The notes: generated from the sequence alone by a model not told the origin. Shown: positions 9,568-18,603, counted from the stretch's first letter. The stretch: DNA of 64,000 nucleotides from Tsukamurella pseudospumae (GCF_001575205.1 NZ_LSRE01000050.1:496001-560000); one strand, 5' to 3'. Numbers and translations are program-made.

Positions 9568-9596
9568 GGCCCTATCGGAATCAATCCGATAGGGCC
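9568..9596 (-). terminator. Rho-independent terminator (strong hairpin)
   Basis: GGCCCTATCGGA (9568-9579) and TCCGATAGGGCC (9585-9596) form a perfect 12-bp stem with a 5-nt loop between two convergent genes. On the minus strand the stem is followed by GTTCCTTTTCTC, a T-rich tract, so it best fits termination of the marR gene. It may also serve the Eis-like gene on the other strand. Confidence 0.85.
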
Positions 9597-9622
9597 TGAT
9601 GATGAAACCGGGTGAATCCGCC

Positions 9623-10057
9623 TTACTTCTCCTCGGCCGCAATGAGTCCGTTGAGAATGTCCACGGCGCCGTTCAGCGTGGACCGCTGCTCCGCGGTGAG
9701 GTCCGCGAGCTTGCCGCGCAGCCACGCCTCGCGCGCCGCGGCCTCGCCCGTGATGACCCGTTCGCCCTCGTCCGAGAGGCTGACGATCACCTGACGCCCG
9801 TCCGTGGGGTGCGGAGCTCGCCGCACCAGCCCCAGGTCCGCGAGGGATGCGATGACCCGCGTCATCGACGGCGGCTGCACCCGCTCGCGGGCGGCGAGTT
9901 GGCCCGGCGTGAGCGGCCCGTCGTTCGCAAGAGCGTTGAGTGCGGAGAGCTGCGTCAAGGAGACGAGCGAATCACGCCGCCGGCCACGCAAGTGGCGGGC
10001 GAACCGCACGGTGGCCAGCGCGAGTTCTCCAGCCAGCCGATCGTCATTGTCAGTCAC
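9623..10057 (-). CDS. MarR-family transcriptional regulator
   Basis: The 144-residue protein has the MarR winged-helix fold. The recognition helix region is TPGQLAARERVQPPSMTRVIASLADLGLVRR (about residues 50-80) and the wing is HPTDGRQVIVSLSDEG. Flanking helices would dimerise. It corresponds in position to the MarR gene (Rv0880) of M. tuberculosis, close to the SpoU gene. Likely effectors are small phenolic or toxic compounds, but none can be named. It is divergent from a small membrane protein gene (10113), with 55 nt between the starts. Confidence 0.9.
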   Translation of the reverse strand: MTDNDDRLAGELALATVRFARHLRGRRRDSLVSLTQLSALNALANDGPLTPGQLAARERVQPPSMTRVIASLADLGLVRRAPHPTDGRQVIVSLSDEGERVITGEAAAREAWLRGKLADLTAEQRSTLNGAVDILNGLIAAEEK

Positions 10058-10112
10058 GGCGTTAGACTACATCCGTCAGAATGTTTTCCGCGCACGAACC
10101 CCGGGAGAACCC

Positions 10113-10382
10113 GTGAACCTTCAAGGAAGCGATCCCGAACACGTCACGGAAGCCCCTGAACTTCCCCGCACTCTCACCGAACCGCGCCCGGTCGTGATCG
10201 CCGGAACGATCTTGTTCGCGGCATTCTTCGTCGTCACGCTGCTCGCCCGGAACACCTTCGGCGCGGCGTGGATCGTGTGCGCGTGCGGCGTCGGGGTCGG
10301 GATCCTCGGCGCGACGGTCCTCACCCTGCAGCGGCGGGCGGCCCTCCGGGGCGATCGAGGGGCGCAGCGCGGGCTGGTCTGA
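10113..10382 (+). CDS. DUF2530 small membrane protein
   Basis: The 89-residue protein starts at GTG 10113 and has a hydrophilic N-terminus (about 30 residues), then two hydrophobic helices (VVIAGTILFAAFFVVTLL and GAAWIVCACGVGVGILGATV), and a basic C-terminal tail. Size, topology and position match the DUF2530 proteins next to marR in mycobacteria (Rv0879c-like). The function is unknown. The last 62 nt overlap the 3' end of the convergent PAP2 gene. Confidence 0.75.
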   Translation: MNLQGSDPEHVTEAPELPRTLTEPRPVVIAGTILFAAFFVVTLLARNTFGAAWIVCACGVGVGILGATVLTLQRRAALRGDRGAQRGLV

Positions 10383-10929
10383 CCCGGCGCAGCACCGCCG
10401 CGCGCACCGCGAACCCCAGCCCCACCACCACCAGCCCGATCGCCCAGCCCGCCAACACGTCCGTCATCCAATGCGCCGCCAGGTACACCCGGCTCAGGCC
10501 GATCGCGATCGAGCCCGCCAGTGCGGCGGCCAGCGGCCACCGCCTGCCGGTGAGCGCGTGGGCGGCCACCGCGAGGGTCGTGAGCACCACCATCGAGTTC
10601 AGTGCGTGCCCGGACGGGAAACTGAGACTGTCGATCTGGAGCAGCCGCGGAGGGATCGGCGGCCGCTCCCGGCCGAGGGCGTTCTTGACGCCGATCATCA
10701 GGAAGAGGCCCGACAGCGAGGTCAGGCCGCAGTACAGCGCCCACCCGATGCGGCCCCGGTACAGCAGGACGAGGAAGCCCACGATCGCGATCGCGAACAT
10801 CGGCACCGTGTTGCCCACCGTCGTGATCGCGCGAACCACCGCCGTCAGCGCCTCGGACCGGATCGACACGACCCAGTCGAGCACCGCCCGGTCGACCGGA
10901 TTCGGCCAGGCTCCGTCCTGCATCACCAT
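10321..10929 (-). CDS. PAP2-family membrane phosphatase
   Basis: The 202-residue membrane protein carries the three phosphatidic-acid-phosphatase motifs: KNALGRERPP (about residues 82-91), SFPSGH (about 103-108) and SRVYLAAHWMTD (about 145-156), with hydrophobic helices around them. The enzyme would remove a phosphate from lipid phosphates such as phosphatidate or undecaprenyl pyrophosphate at the membrane; the lipid cannot be chosen from sequence. The start at 10929 overlaps the end of the upstream ATPase gene by 7 nt, so the two genes are probably co-transcribed. Confidence 0.88.
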   Translation of the reverse strand: MVMQDGAWPNPVDRAVLDWVVSIRSEALTAVVRAITTVGNTVPMFAIAIVGFLVLLYRGRIGWALYCGLTSLSGLFLMIGVKNALGRERPPIPPRLLQIDSLSFPSGHALNSMVVLTTLAVAAHALTGRRWPLAAALAGSIAIGLSRVYLAAHWMTDVLAGWAIGLVVVGLGFAVRAAVLRRVRPARAAPLDRPGGPPAAAG

Positions 10930-13409
10930 CGACCCGACTGTACGTGCAGGACACCCTCCTCGAGGACGTACGGCACCCGCCGCTCCCCGACGGCCACCCG
11001 CACGATGAGCTCCTCGTGGATCTCCGTCTCCGGCGCGTCCGGCAGCTCACCGAGGGCCTGCGCCAGCGTCACCCCGGGATGTGCGCCGCGCACGAACCGG
11101 TCACCGCCGCTGACGATCTCGATCGGCTCCGCGCCGGCCAGCGGCAGGTCGAGGGTGTCCGCGAGGTCGGCGGCCACGTCGAGCCCGCCGAAGACCAGGC
11201 CGTCGGCGGTGAACCGCGCGTGCGGCACGTCGAGCACGGCGGCGGCGTCCGCGTCGAGGACCGCACCGTCGATGCCCCGAACCCGAGAGGGCAACCGCGC
11301 CAGGCGATGCCCCGCGATCGCCCGGTGCGCCGCGAACACCACTGCCGGGGTCGGCGACCGATCCGGGTCGGCCAGCGCGTCGGCGAGGACCTGCGCGTCC
11401 GCCTCACCGCGCACCGCGGTGAACAGCGCCGCGCGCAGGCGGCCCCCGTCGGGGTGCGTGCACGGGTCCAGCAGGCCCGCGAAGGAGTCGTCGTCGGATG
11501 AGCGCAAGCGCCCCAGAGCGGTGTGCGTGCGCAACCACCACGCCGTGTAACCGCCCGGATCATCCAGCACGCCCGGCAGTTCCGCGATCAGCGCCAGCGC
11601 GGGATCCCAGTGCTCCACCAGGTCCAGGTCGCGCACCGCGACCAGCTCGTCCGGCTCGCCGGGCAGCTGCGCCCACCAGTCCTCGGCACCGTCGAGGCTC
11701 GGCTCCGGCTCCGTCGGCAGCGCCTCTCGGAGCACGCCGAAGGACCAGCCCACCCCGATCGCCCGCAGCGCCGCGGCGGGGTACCGCGCCTCGAAGTCCG
11801 GGTCGACGGTGCCGTACGGGTGGTCCGCCCCGAGCGCGGCCCGCAGCGGAGCCCCGGCGGCCAGGAGCTCATCCGCGGGGTACAGCGCACCGTCGTCGCC
11901 CGGGACCGGGAGCGCGCCCAGCCAACCGGGCCCGACGATGCCGTCCTCCCCCAGCAGGCCCAGCACGGCCTCGGTGAGCTCGACGTCCTCGTCGGAGGGC
12001 CCCGCCTCCCAGTCGATCCGGCCGACCTCCTCACGGAGCGCGGGATCGCCGAGCAGGTCCGCGGCCGCGAGCCGGCGGGCACCGGCCCGCTCCAGCAGCG
12101 GGTGCTGCGCGGCCGGATGCACGACGCGGGCCCAGGTGACGAGGGCGAGCGCATCGGCGCCGCCCGCGACGAGCGCCGCGCCGCGCGCACCGGTGACGAC
12201 ACGGCCGTCGGCGAGCGGGACCGGCAGCGCGCCGAGATCGTCCGCAGACAGGCGTGCCGCGTCGAGCGCCCCGTACACCCCTGCGTACCAGCCGGGTTCG
12301 CGATCGCGGGGCATCGCGTCGGCGAGGTCGGCGGCGGTCAGCTCGCGCGCACCGAGCGCGATCAGCCGCGCCGCGTCGGGCGCCGACGAGAACGCCGGCG
12401 GCACCAGCGGCAGGGTCTCGGACAGCAGCGCGAACAGCTCGTCGGTGAGCCCCGGCAGCACCGCGGCGCGGTCCGGGCGCAGCCGCGCACCGTCGGGCCC
12501 GGGGACCCAGGCGTGCCCGCGCAACTCGTCCTCGATCACCTCGCGGAGCAGCGCGTCGACGGCCCCGGCGGGCGGGCGGCGCGGTGGGAGCAGGGGCATC
12601 GGGTCGGGCCGGGAGGCGACGAAGGCGGCGTAGCCGCGGGCCGCGCGCGCGATGTCGGCATCCGGGTGCAGGCGGCGGCGGTCGGGCGTGGTCGGCAGGT
12701 CGGCGATGACCCGCACGGGCAGGGTCAGCGGCTCGTCGGTGCGGGTCGGCGCGTGCAGGAACCGCGCGTCGGCGCCGATCACCCAGCGCGCGTGCGGGCC
12801 GTGTCCCTCGACCAGGTCGGGACGCCCGGTCCGCTCCCCCTCGACGACGACCGCGGCCAGCGCGGGCAGGTCCAGCAGGAGGTCCTCGGCCTGTTCGGCG
12901 AACTCGCCGACCAGCGCGGGATCCGCGCCCACCAGCACGATCTCGGTGGCGAAGCCCGCGCGGGGCGGCGTGTCCAGCGGGTAGGGCAGCCGCATCACGG
13001 CGACCTCGGCCCGGCCGGCGTCGGCGCGTGAGCGTTCCGCGGAGAACGCGATCCCGCCCTCCGCGGAACGGATCTCGACGTGATCGGTCACCGTGAGGAC
13101 CGCGGCGAAGCCGACGCCGAACCTGCCGACGGAGCCCGCGGCACCGTCGGCCTTCGGGGAGACGCGCAGGGCGGCGAGCGAGGCCACGCCCGCCGTGGAC
13201 AGCGGCGTACCGGTGTTGGCGACGTGCACCCCGTCGGGCTCGGCCCAGACGGCCAGCTCGCCCGGGACGCCGGCCGCGGTCGCGGCGTCGGCGGCGTTCT
13301 GCGCCAGCTCGACGGCGACCCGGTCGCGATAGCCGACGTCGACCAGATCGCACTCGGAGGCGAGGTCCTCGGCCGCGCGGGTGGGCGAATCACGCCAGGC
13401 GGCGAGCAC
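10923..13409 (-). CDS. Sacsin/Hsp90-like GHKL ATPase-domain protein
   Basis: The protein has at least 828 residues. The first 150 form a GHKL ATP-binding fold: N-box YRDRVAVELAQNAADAA (about residues 27-43), G1-like HVANTGTPLS and G2 GSVGRFGVGFAAV (about 91-103). The remainder is alpha-rich with no domain I recognise. Sacsin-type ATPase domains are linked to chaperone-like functions. The GTG at 13409 is the first ordinary start, but the frame upstream encodes TERDPFGTAALRAA, which resembles the N-terminus of relatives. Translation may therefore begin at a rare codon such as ACG 13454 or CTG 13463, overlapping the DUF3027 stop. It sits between DUF3027 and PAP2 genes. Confidence 0.8.
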   Translation of the reverse strand: MLAAWRDSPTRAAEDLASECDLVDVGYRDRVAVELAQNAADAATAAGVPGELAVWAEPDGVHVANTGTPLSTAGVASLAALRVSPKADGAAGSVGRFGVGFAAVLTVTDHVEIRSAEGGIAFSAERSRADAGRAEVAVMRLPYPLDTPPRAGFATEIVLVGADPALVGEFAEQAEDLLLDLPALAAVVVEGERTGRPDLVEGHGPHARWVIGADARFLHAPTRTDEPLTLPVRVIADLPTTPDRRRLHPDADIARAARGYAAFVASRPDPMPLLPPRRPPAGAVDALLREVIEDELRGHAWVPGPDGARLRPDRAAVLPGLTDELFALLSETLPLVPPAFSSAPDAARLIALGARELTAADLADAMPRDREPGWYAGVYGALDAARLSADDLGALPVPLADGRVVTGARGAALVAGGADALALVTWARVVHPAAQHPLLERAGARRLAAADLLGDPALREEVGRIDWEAGPSDEDVELTEAVLGLLGEDGIVGPGWLGALPVPGDDGALYPADELLAAGAPLRAALGADHPYGTVDPDFEARYPAAALRAIGVGWSFGVLREALPTEPEPSLDGAEDWWAQLPGEPDELVAVRDLDLVEHWDPALALIAELPGVLDDPGGYTAWWLRTHTALGRLRSSDDDSFAGLLDPCTHPDGGRLRAALFTAVRGEADAQVLADALADPDRSPTPAVVFAAHRAIAGHRLARLPSRVRGIDGAVLDADAAAVLDVPHARFTADGLVFGGLDVAADLADTLDLPLAGAEPIEIVSGGDRFVRGAHPGVTLAQALGELPDAPETEIHEELIVRVAVGERRVPYVLEEGVLHVQSGRW

Positions 13410-13446
13410 GGCCGCCCGCAGCGCGGCGGTCCCGAAGGGGTCCCGC

Positions 13447-14175
13447 TCAGCCGTGTTCGACAGGGACCTTCTCCACTGCGCCGTCGTCGTAGGGCTCGTA
13501 GGCCGGGCTCCCCTGGCCCGACGGTGCCGCCACCGACGAGTGCGCGCCGCAGCCGTAGTGCGCGTGCACGACGTGCCCGTCGGCCGAGTACTCGTTGCCG
13601 CACGCGCCGAACGCCGCGCCCAGCACGCCGGCCAGCGGCAGGAAGAAGGCGCAGTCGCCGCAGTGGTACCGGGTGGAGCGGGCCATCTCCGACTCGGGGC
13701 CGAACGCTCCGGCCAACCACCGCTCCGCCGCGTCCACGCGGCCGATCCGGGACATCACGCGCTCGAGGTTCACACCGATCTCGCCGGCCACCTCGTCGAC
13801 CGCCGGGTCGCCCGAGAGGGTGTACCCGGGCTCGATGCGCTCGTCGGCCTCCCGGGGCGGCAGCACGTCGCCCGGAGCGAGGTCGCCCGCGCGGACCCGC
13901 CGATCCCACGGCACCCACTCGGGGGCGGTCAGGGACCCGGGGCCGGGCAGCAGCGCCGTCTCGGACACCGTCAGCTCGCCACCGGGCGTGGCGGCGATGA
14001 CGGCGCACCACTGCCAGCCGCGGTACGCGGGCAGGTTCGCCTCGAAGTAGTGGGCCACGGCGAACTCGTCCTCGACGACCGTGGCCACGTGCGCACCCAC
14101 CGGCGCGCCCTCCTCGGCTTCCAGCACGGCACGCGCGAGGTCGACCGCGGCACCTGACTGCAATGCGGAACTCAC
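13447..14175 (-). CDS. DUF3027 protein with cysteine pairs
   Basis: The 242-residue protein starts at GTG 14175. It resembles the actinobacterial DUF3027 family, with the block YFEANLPAYRGWQWCAVIAAT near residue 35, EWVPWDRRVRAGDLAPGD in the middle, and a C-terminal Cys-rich section: YHCGDCAFF, FGACGNEYSADG and HYGCGAH. The spaced Cys/His residues suggest a bound metal. The function is unknown. Family members are often found beside the sacsin-like ATPase, as here (37 nt apart, probably less if that gene starts upstream). It is divergent from the large MFS gene. Confidence 0.8.
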   Translation of the reverse strand: MSSALQSGAAVDLARAVLEAEEGAPVGAHVATVVEDEFAVAHYFEANLPAYRGWQWCAVIAATPGGELTVSETALLPGPGSLTAPEWVPWDRRVRAGDLAPGDVLPPREADERIEPGYTLSGDPAVDEVAGEIGVNLERVMSRIGRVDAAERWLAGAFGPESEMARSTRYHCGDCAFFLPLAGVLGAAFGACGNEYSADGHVVHAHYGCGAHSSVAAPSGQGSPAYEPYDDGAVEKVPVEHG

Positions 14176-14262
14176 CTGAGTGATTGTGCCGGACGCCGGG
14201 ATCGCCGGTGCACGCGGGCGGCGAACGACCGGTGTCGGCGGCGCCGTCGCCGATGCGGAACA

Positions 14263-15957
14263 ATGGTCCGCGTGAGCGGTCATCCGGGGCAGCAGCAGTA
14301 TCCCCCCGACGAGCCCCGGCGCCGTCCGGGGTCGGTTCCGCGTGCGCACAGCGGGCAGTCGCCGCGGCAGGGGCCACCGTCGAACGGCGAACCGCACCGC
14401 CCGCAGTACGTGTCCAACCATCACCTCCCTCCCCTCGAGGACACCCCGACCCCGTCCGAGCGGCGCGCGACCGAGGACGAGCAGCGGCGGATGCCGCGCA
14501 AGATCACCGTCACCCGCGTGGCGGCGATGCGCGGGCGCGAGATCACCGAGGCCGGGATCGCGAAGTGGCACCGGGCCACCACCGCCGACGGTGCCGACAA
14601 GTCCGGTCTGACCGCGCTCACCTACCCGGTGATCCTCAACAACGCCGTCGACGCCGCGATGATGGTCGCGCTGGCCAACACCCTGTTCTTCGCGGCGGCG
14701 CAGGCCGAGTCCAAGTCGAAGGTCGCGCTGTACCTGCTGGTGAACATCGCGCCCTTCGCGATCATCGCGCCGTTCATGGGACCACTGCTCGACCGCATCC
14801 AGCACGGCCGGCGGATGGCCCTCGCGGCGTCCTTCGTGATCCGCGTCGGGCTCGCGGTCCTGCTCATCACGAACTGCGAGTACGACCCGGTGGCGAACAC
14901 CGTGAACTTCGATCCCTGGGTGCTCTATCCCTGCGCACTCGCGATGATGGTGATGAGCAAATCGTTCTCGGTGCTCAAGTCCGCGGTCGTGCCGCGGGTG
15001 CTGCCACCGTCGATCGACCTCGCCCGGGTGAACTCGCGGCTGACCCTGTTCGGGCTGGTGGCGGGCACGGGCCTCGGCGGCGCGATCGCGTCCGGCGCCG
15101 AGTTCGGGCTCAGCCGGATGCTGCACATCCCCGGCGGCATGTACGCGCTGATGGCGTTCGCGGTGGCCGGAGCGGTGCTGTGCATGCGCATCCCCAAGCG
15201 GGTCGAGAACACCTCCGGCGAGGTCCCGACCACGCTGTCCTACACCGGTGCCATGGCGCGCGAGGCCGAGCAGGAGACCGAGACCGGCCGCGCGAAGCTG
15301 GGCGCCGCCTTCAAGAACCTGCGCGCGCCGCTGGGCCGCAGCGTCGTGACCGGACTGTGGGGAAACACCACGATCCGCGTGCTCACCGGCTTCCTCACCC
15401 TGTACATCGCGTTCTACAGCAAGGCGCAGACGGCGGCCGGCGGCGATCCGTTCGCCTCGCTCGCCATGATCGGTGCGGTCGGCGCCGCCGCGGGGGTGGG
15501 CAACTTCATCGGCAACGGCATCGGCGCGCGGCTGCAGCTGCCCCGGCCTGCGCGCATCGTCGTGCAGACGACGATCGCCGCCACCGTCGGCGCGATCGTC
15601 GCGGCGGTGTTCGGCAACATCGTGGTGGTCGCCGCGGTCACCTTCATCGCCTCGGGTGTGTCCGCGTTGGGGAAGGTCTCACTCGACGCGTCGATCCAGG
15701 ACGACCTGCCCGACGAGTCCCGCGCGTCGGCCTTCGGCCGCTCGGAGACCGCGCTGCAGCTCGGCTGGGTCGGCGGTGCCGCGCTCGGCGTGCTGCTGCC
15801 GCCCACGCTGTGGATCGGCTTCGCCACCGTCGCCGCGATCATGGTGGTGGGCACCGTGCAGACGGTCCTCACCTACCGGGGCGGCTCGCTCGTCCCGAAC
15901 TTCGGCGGCAAGCGCCCCGAACACGTGCCGCCCACGATGAACACCCACCCACGATGA
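14263..15957 (+). CDS. Large MFS transporter (Rv0876c-type)
   Basis: The 564-residue protein has a hydrophilic N-terminal extension of about 125 residues, rich in Pro, Arg and Gln, then about 12 membrane helices beginning at LTYPVILNNAVDAAMMVALANTLFF. Conserved stretches include PFMGPLLDRIQHGRRMAL (MFS loop 2-3 motif) and QDDLPDESRASAFGRSETALQLGW. It matches the roughly 548-residue MFS protein Rv0876c in size and position. The substrate is unknown. Start is uncertain: ATG 14263 is used; GTG 14272 is nearly as good. DUF2771 follows after 13 nt. Confidence 0.85.
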   Translation: MVRVSGHPGQQQYPPDEPRRRPGSVPRAHSGQSPRQGPPSNGEPHRPQYVSNHHLPPLEDTPTPSERRATEDEQRRMPRKITVTRVAAMRGREITEAGIAKWHRATTADGADKSGLTALTYPVILNNAVDAAMMVALANTLFFAAAQAESKSKVALYLLVNIAPFAIIAPFMGPLLDRIQHGRRMALAASFVIRVGLAVLLITNCEYDPVANTVNFDPWVLYPCALAMMVMSKSFSVLKSAVVPRVLPPSIDLARVNSRLTLFGLVAGTGLGGAIASGAEFGLSRMLHIPGGMYALMAFAVAGAVLCMRIPKRVENTSGEVPTTLSYTGAMAREAEQETETGRAKLGAAFKNLRAPLGRSVVTGLWGNTTIRVLTGFLTLYIAFYSKAQTAAGGDPFASLAMIGAVGAAAGVGNFIGNGIGARLQLPRPARIVVQTTIAATVGAIVAAVFGNIVVVAAVTFIASGVSALGKVSLDASIQDDLPDESRASAFGRSETALQLGWVGGAALGVLLPPTLWIGFATVAAIMVVGTVQTVLTYRGGSLVPNFGGKRPEHVPPTMNTHPR

Positions 15958-15970
15958 ACGAGGTCGCTCG

Positions 15971-16513
15971 ATGATCAAGCCCAGCCGGAACGTCCTCATC
16001 GCCGGGGTGGTGTTCATCGTCGCAGCGGCCGTGCTGTTCGCGTTCACGATCAGCGCCGCGCTGGACAAGCGGGCCGAGCCCAAGCCCCGGCCCGCGCTCA
16101 GCGCCGCCGTGGGCGGGCAGTACGAGCAGGTCGCACCGATGCAGTTCTGCGCGGACGTGCGCGCACTGCAGTGCGACCAGCCGCGCAAGCCGGCGAGGAT
16201 GTCCGTCGAGCCCGGTCAGGCGCTCGTGATCTCCCTACCCGAGTACATCACCAAGCTTCCGTGGTTCCTCACCGTGCAGCGGTACGACACCAAGCTCGGC
16301 AAGGCGACGCTGGAGACCATCACGCACCTCGAGCCGGAGCGGGCCACACTGGTTCTCAAGTCCACCCACGACCTGCTCCTCGCGGCCGTCGAGATCAACG
16401 TCCCCTCGGCCGCCCAGGATTCGTCCGGCGCATTCATCGCCCAGGCGGTGTGGGGCATCGACACTCTCGCTGCCAGCGTGACCAAGGACTTCGCCCTGGT
16501 CCAGAAGCCGTAG
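15971..16513 (+). CDS. DUF2771 membrane-anchored protein
   Basis: The 180-residue protein has one N-terminal membrane helix (NVLIAGVVFIVAAAVLFAFTI, residues 7-27). An extracellular domain follows, with Cys pair FCADVRALQC, a conserved KLPWFLTVQRYDT segment and a C-terminal WGIDTLAAS. It matches the DUF2771 family (Rv0875c-like), anchored or exported proteins of unknown function that follow the large MFS gene in mycobacteria. The conserved pairing suggests a joint envelope role. Confidence 0.82.
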   Translation: MIKPSRNVLIAGVVFIVAAAVLFAFTISAALDKRAEPKPRPALSAAVGGQYEQVAPMQFCADVRALQCDQPRKPARMSVEPGQALVISLPEYITKLPWFLTVQRYDTKLGKATLETITHLEPERATLVLKSTHDLLLAAVEINVPSAAQDSSGAFIAQAVWGIDTLAASVTKDFALVQKP

Positions 16514-16561
16514 CCGAGGCCCCCAGGCGGCACTTCACCCTTCCGGAACCCCAGCCATCGG

Positions 16562-16600
16562 GCGATTCGGGTGCGGATGGCTTCCCGCATCCGCTTCGCC
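16562..16600. repeat. Second copy of the REP-like palindrome
   Basis: TCGGGTGCGGATGGCTTCC and its flanking bases (16566-16586, 21 nt) are identical, in opposite orientation, to 5666-5686. The flanks GGGTGCGGATG and CGCATCCGC can pair as an imperfect hairpin. As at the first site, it lies between convergent genes (DUF2771 and the CspB-like gene), within a 125-nt gap with nothing else recognised. Confidence 0.75.
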
Positions 16601-16638
16601 CGCGGCAGCGGCCCACCGCGGACCGTCGACCCGCGGAA

Positions 16639-17073
16639 CTAGGAGTCCAGCTCCCGGGCGATCTCGCGGAGCACCTTGGCGATCTGCTCGGAGGCCTTGC
16701 GGTCGGGGTAGCGGCCCTTGCGCAGCTCGGGCTGCACGCCCGCGTCGAGCAGCTGGATCATGTCCTCGATGAGCACGTTCAGCTCCTCGGCGGGACGACG
16801 GTTCGCCGCCGGCCGGCGGCTGCGCGCAGCACCCGCCGCGCCCGCACCTGCGCCGCGCGAGACCGACGGGGCGGGCTCGAGCACGGTCACCGTCAGCGCC
16901 TGCGGGCCGCGACGACCCGCGGCCATGCTGAACTCGACCCGCTGGCCCTGCCGGAGGCCGTCGGCACCGTCGGGCAGCGCGGACGAACGGACGTAGACGT
17001 CCTCCCCGCCCTCCTGGGAGAGGAATCCGAAACCCTTGTCCGTGTCGTACCACTTGACCTTGCCGGTAGGCAT
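16639..17073 (-). CDS. cspB: Cold-shock-domain protein with C-terminal extension (CspB-like)
   Basis: The 144-residue protein has an N-terminal cold-shock domain (residues 1-65): [30 protein letters not shown] contains RNP1-like KGFGF and RNP2-like DVYVRSS. A basic Ala/Arg linker follows. The C-terminal domain (about 98-144, [23 protein letters not shown]) is the extension of mycobacterial CspB (Rv0871, 135 residues), which is in the same neighbourhood. It should bind single-stranded RNA or DNA. The ATG at 17073 begins exactly at the domain; the frame runs a further 12 codons upstream without family support. Confidence 0.9.
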   Translation of the reverse strand: MPTGKVKWYDTDKGFGFLSQEGGEDVYVRSSALPDGADGLRQGQRVEFSMAAGRRGPQALTVTVLEPAPSVSRGAGAGAAGAARSRRPAANRRPAEELNVLIEDMIQLLDAGVQPELRKGRYPDRKASEQIAKVLREIARELDS

Positions 17074-17155
17074 GTCTTCGTCACCTGCTCTGCGCTCAAA
17101 GAACAACAAAACGCGCCCCGCGAACTGCGAGACGCACTGGGACTAGTCTAGACGT

Positions 17156-17374
17156 GTGGGCAAGTCCGTTTCCGTCGCCGTCTCCGTGTCGATCGCGCTG
17201 TTCGCGATCGGGTTGATCGCGATCGCCGCCCTGTTCGTCACTCCCCTCCTCGCGCACGGCGCCACTGCACCCACCTGGGTGTACGCACTGACCCCGCTGA
17301 CCCCGGTCGGCTTCCTCGTGGGTGTGGTCGCCGTGGTCCTGGGAGGCCGCGCCGAGGACCGCGAGCAGCCGTGA
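17156..17374 (+). CDS. Small two-helix membrane protein (Rv0870c-like position)
   Basis: The 72-residue protein is almost all membrane: VSVAVSVSIALFAIGLIAIAALFV and YALTPLTPVGFLVGVVAVVLG, ending in a charged EDREQP tail. TAGTCT at 17144-17149 lies 6 nt before the GTG, pointing to a leaderless transcript. Its stop overlaps the moaA GTG by 4 nt, so it heads the moaA-moaD transcript. The function is unknown; position recalls the small membrane protein next to moaA2 in mycobacteria. Confidence 0.75.
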   Translation: MGKSVSVAVSVSIALFAIGLIAIAALFVTPLLAHGATAPTWVYALTPLTPVGFLVGVVAVVLGGRAEDREQP

Positions 17375-18360
17375 AACCCCTCATCGACAAGTACGGCCGC
17401 GTGGCACGCGACCTGCGCGTCTCGCTGACCGATCGGTGCAACCTGCGCTGCACCTACTGCATGCCCGCCGAGGGGCTGCCGTGGCTGGCCGGCGAACACG
17501 TCCTGACGGGGCCCGAGATCGACCGGCTCATCACGATCGCGGTGCGCGACCTGGGCATCACCGAGGTCCGATTCACCGGAGGTGAGCCGCTGCTGCGGGC
17601 GGACCTCGACCGGATCGTGGCGCACGCCGCCGCGCTGGAGCCGCGTCCGGAGATCTCGCTGACCACGAACGGCCTCTCCCTCGCCCGACACGCCGGGAAG
17701 CTCGCCGGCGCCGGCCTGGACCGCGTCAACGTCTCCCTGGACACCGTCGACCGCGAGGAGTACGCCCGGGTCACTCGGCGCGACCGCCTCGACGACGCGC
17801 TGGCGGGCCTGCGGGCCGCCGCGGCCGCCGGACTCACCCCGGTCAAGGTCAACGCCGTCCTGGGACCGGGGCGCATCGGGGACGCGCGGCCTCTGCTGCG
17901 CCTGTGCCTCGACGCGGGCTACGAGCTGCGGATCATCGAGCACATGCCGCTCGACGCCGACCACACCTGGAACCGCGACACGATGGTCACGGCCGAGCAC
18001 ATCCTCGCCGAGCTGCGCCGCGAGTTCGCCCTCACGCCGGACGGCGAGCCGCGCGGCAGCGCGCCCGCCGAGCGATTCCTGGTGGACGGCGGACCGTCGA
18101 CGGTGGGCGTCATCGCGTCCGTGACGCGCCCCTTCTGCGGCGACTGCGACCGCGTCCGGCTCACCGCGGACGGCCAGATCCGCACCTGCCTGTTCGCCGC
18201 CGACGAGACCGACCTCAAGCCCCTGCTCCGCGGCGGCGCCTCCGACGACGAGATCGGTGACGCGTGGGCCGCCGCGATGCTCGGTAAGCAGGCCGGCCAC
18301 GGCATCGACGACCCGACCTTCCTGCAGCCCACGCGCACGATGAGCGCGATCGGTGGCTGA
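17371..18360 (+). CDS. moaA: GTP 3',8-cyclase MoaA
   Basis: The 329-residue radical-SAM enzyme makes 3',8-cyclo-GTP, the first step in molybdopterin synthesis, together with MoaC. The N-terminal cluster motif is CNLRCTYC (Cys23, Cys27, Cys30). The C-terminal 4Fe-4S cluster is held by FCGDCDRVRL and the later TCLFA. The protein ends in Gly-Gly (MSAIGG), the tail needed for catalysis in known MoaA. GTG 17371 overlaps the previous stop (GTGA), and moaD starts 3 nt after the stop. Confidence 0.95.
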   Translation: MKPLIDKYGRVARDLRVSLTDRCNLRCTYCMPAEGLPWLAGEHVLTGPEIDRLITIAVRDLGITEVRFTGGEPLLRADLDRIVAHAAALEPRPEISLTTNGLSLARHAGKLAGAGLDRVNVSLDTVDREEYARVTRRDRLDDALAGLRAAAAAGLTPVKVNAVLGPGRIGDARPLLRLCLDAGYELRIIEHMPLDADHTWNRDTMVTAEHILAELRREFALTPDGEPRGSAPAERFLVDGGPSTVGVIASVTRPFCGDCDRVRLTADGQIRTCLFAADETDLKPLLRGGASDDEIGDAWAAAMLGKQAGHGIDDPTFLQPTRTMSAIGG

Positions 18361-18363
18361 CGC

Positions 18364-18603
18364 GTGCTGATCCGCTACTTCGCCGCCGCCCGCGCGGCCG
18401 CGGGGGTCTCCGAGGAGACCGTCCCGATGCCCGACGGTGCCTCGGTCGCCGAGGTGGCCGACGTTCTGGTCGAGCGCCACCCCGAGTTGGGCCGTGTGCT
18501 CACGCGCTGCAGCTACCTGCTCGACGAGGTGGCCGTCCGCGACCTCGACGCGCCGGCGACGGGGGCGATGCTCGACGTGCTCCCGCCCTTCGCGGGCGGC
18601 TGA
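18364..18603 (+). CDS. moaD: Molybdopterin synthase small subunit MoaD
   Basis: The 79-residue protein has the ubiquitin-like fold pattern, starting VLIRYFAAARAAAGVSEETV and ending PPFAGG. The C-terminal Gly-Gly is adenylated and thiocarboxylated to donate sulfur to cyclic pyranopterin monophosphate in the MoaD-MoaE complex. MoaE is encoded 2.2 kb away on the opposite strand. It is the last gene of the moaA transcript; GTG start. Confidence 0.93.
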   Translation: MLIRYFAAARAAAGVSEETVPMPDGASVAEVADVLVERHPELGRVLTRCSYLLDEVAVRDLDAPATGAMLDVLPPFAGG

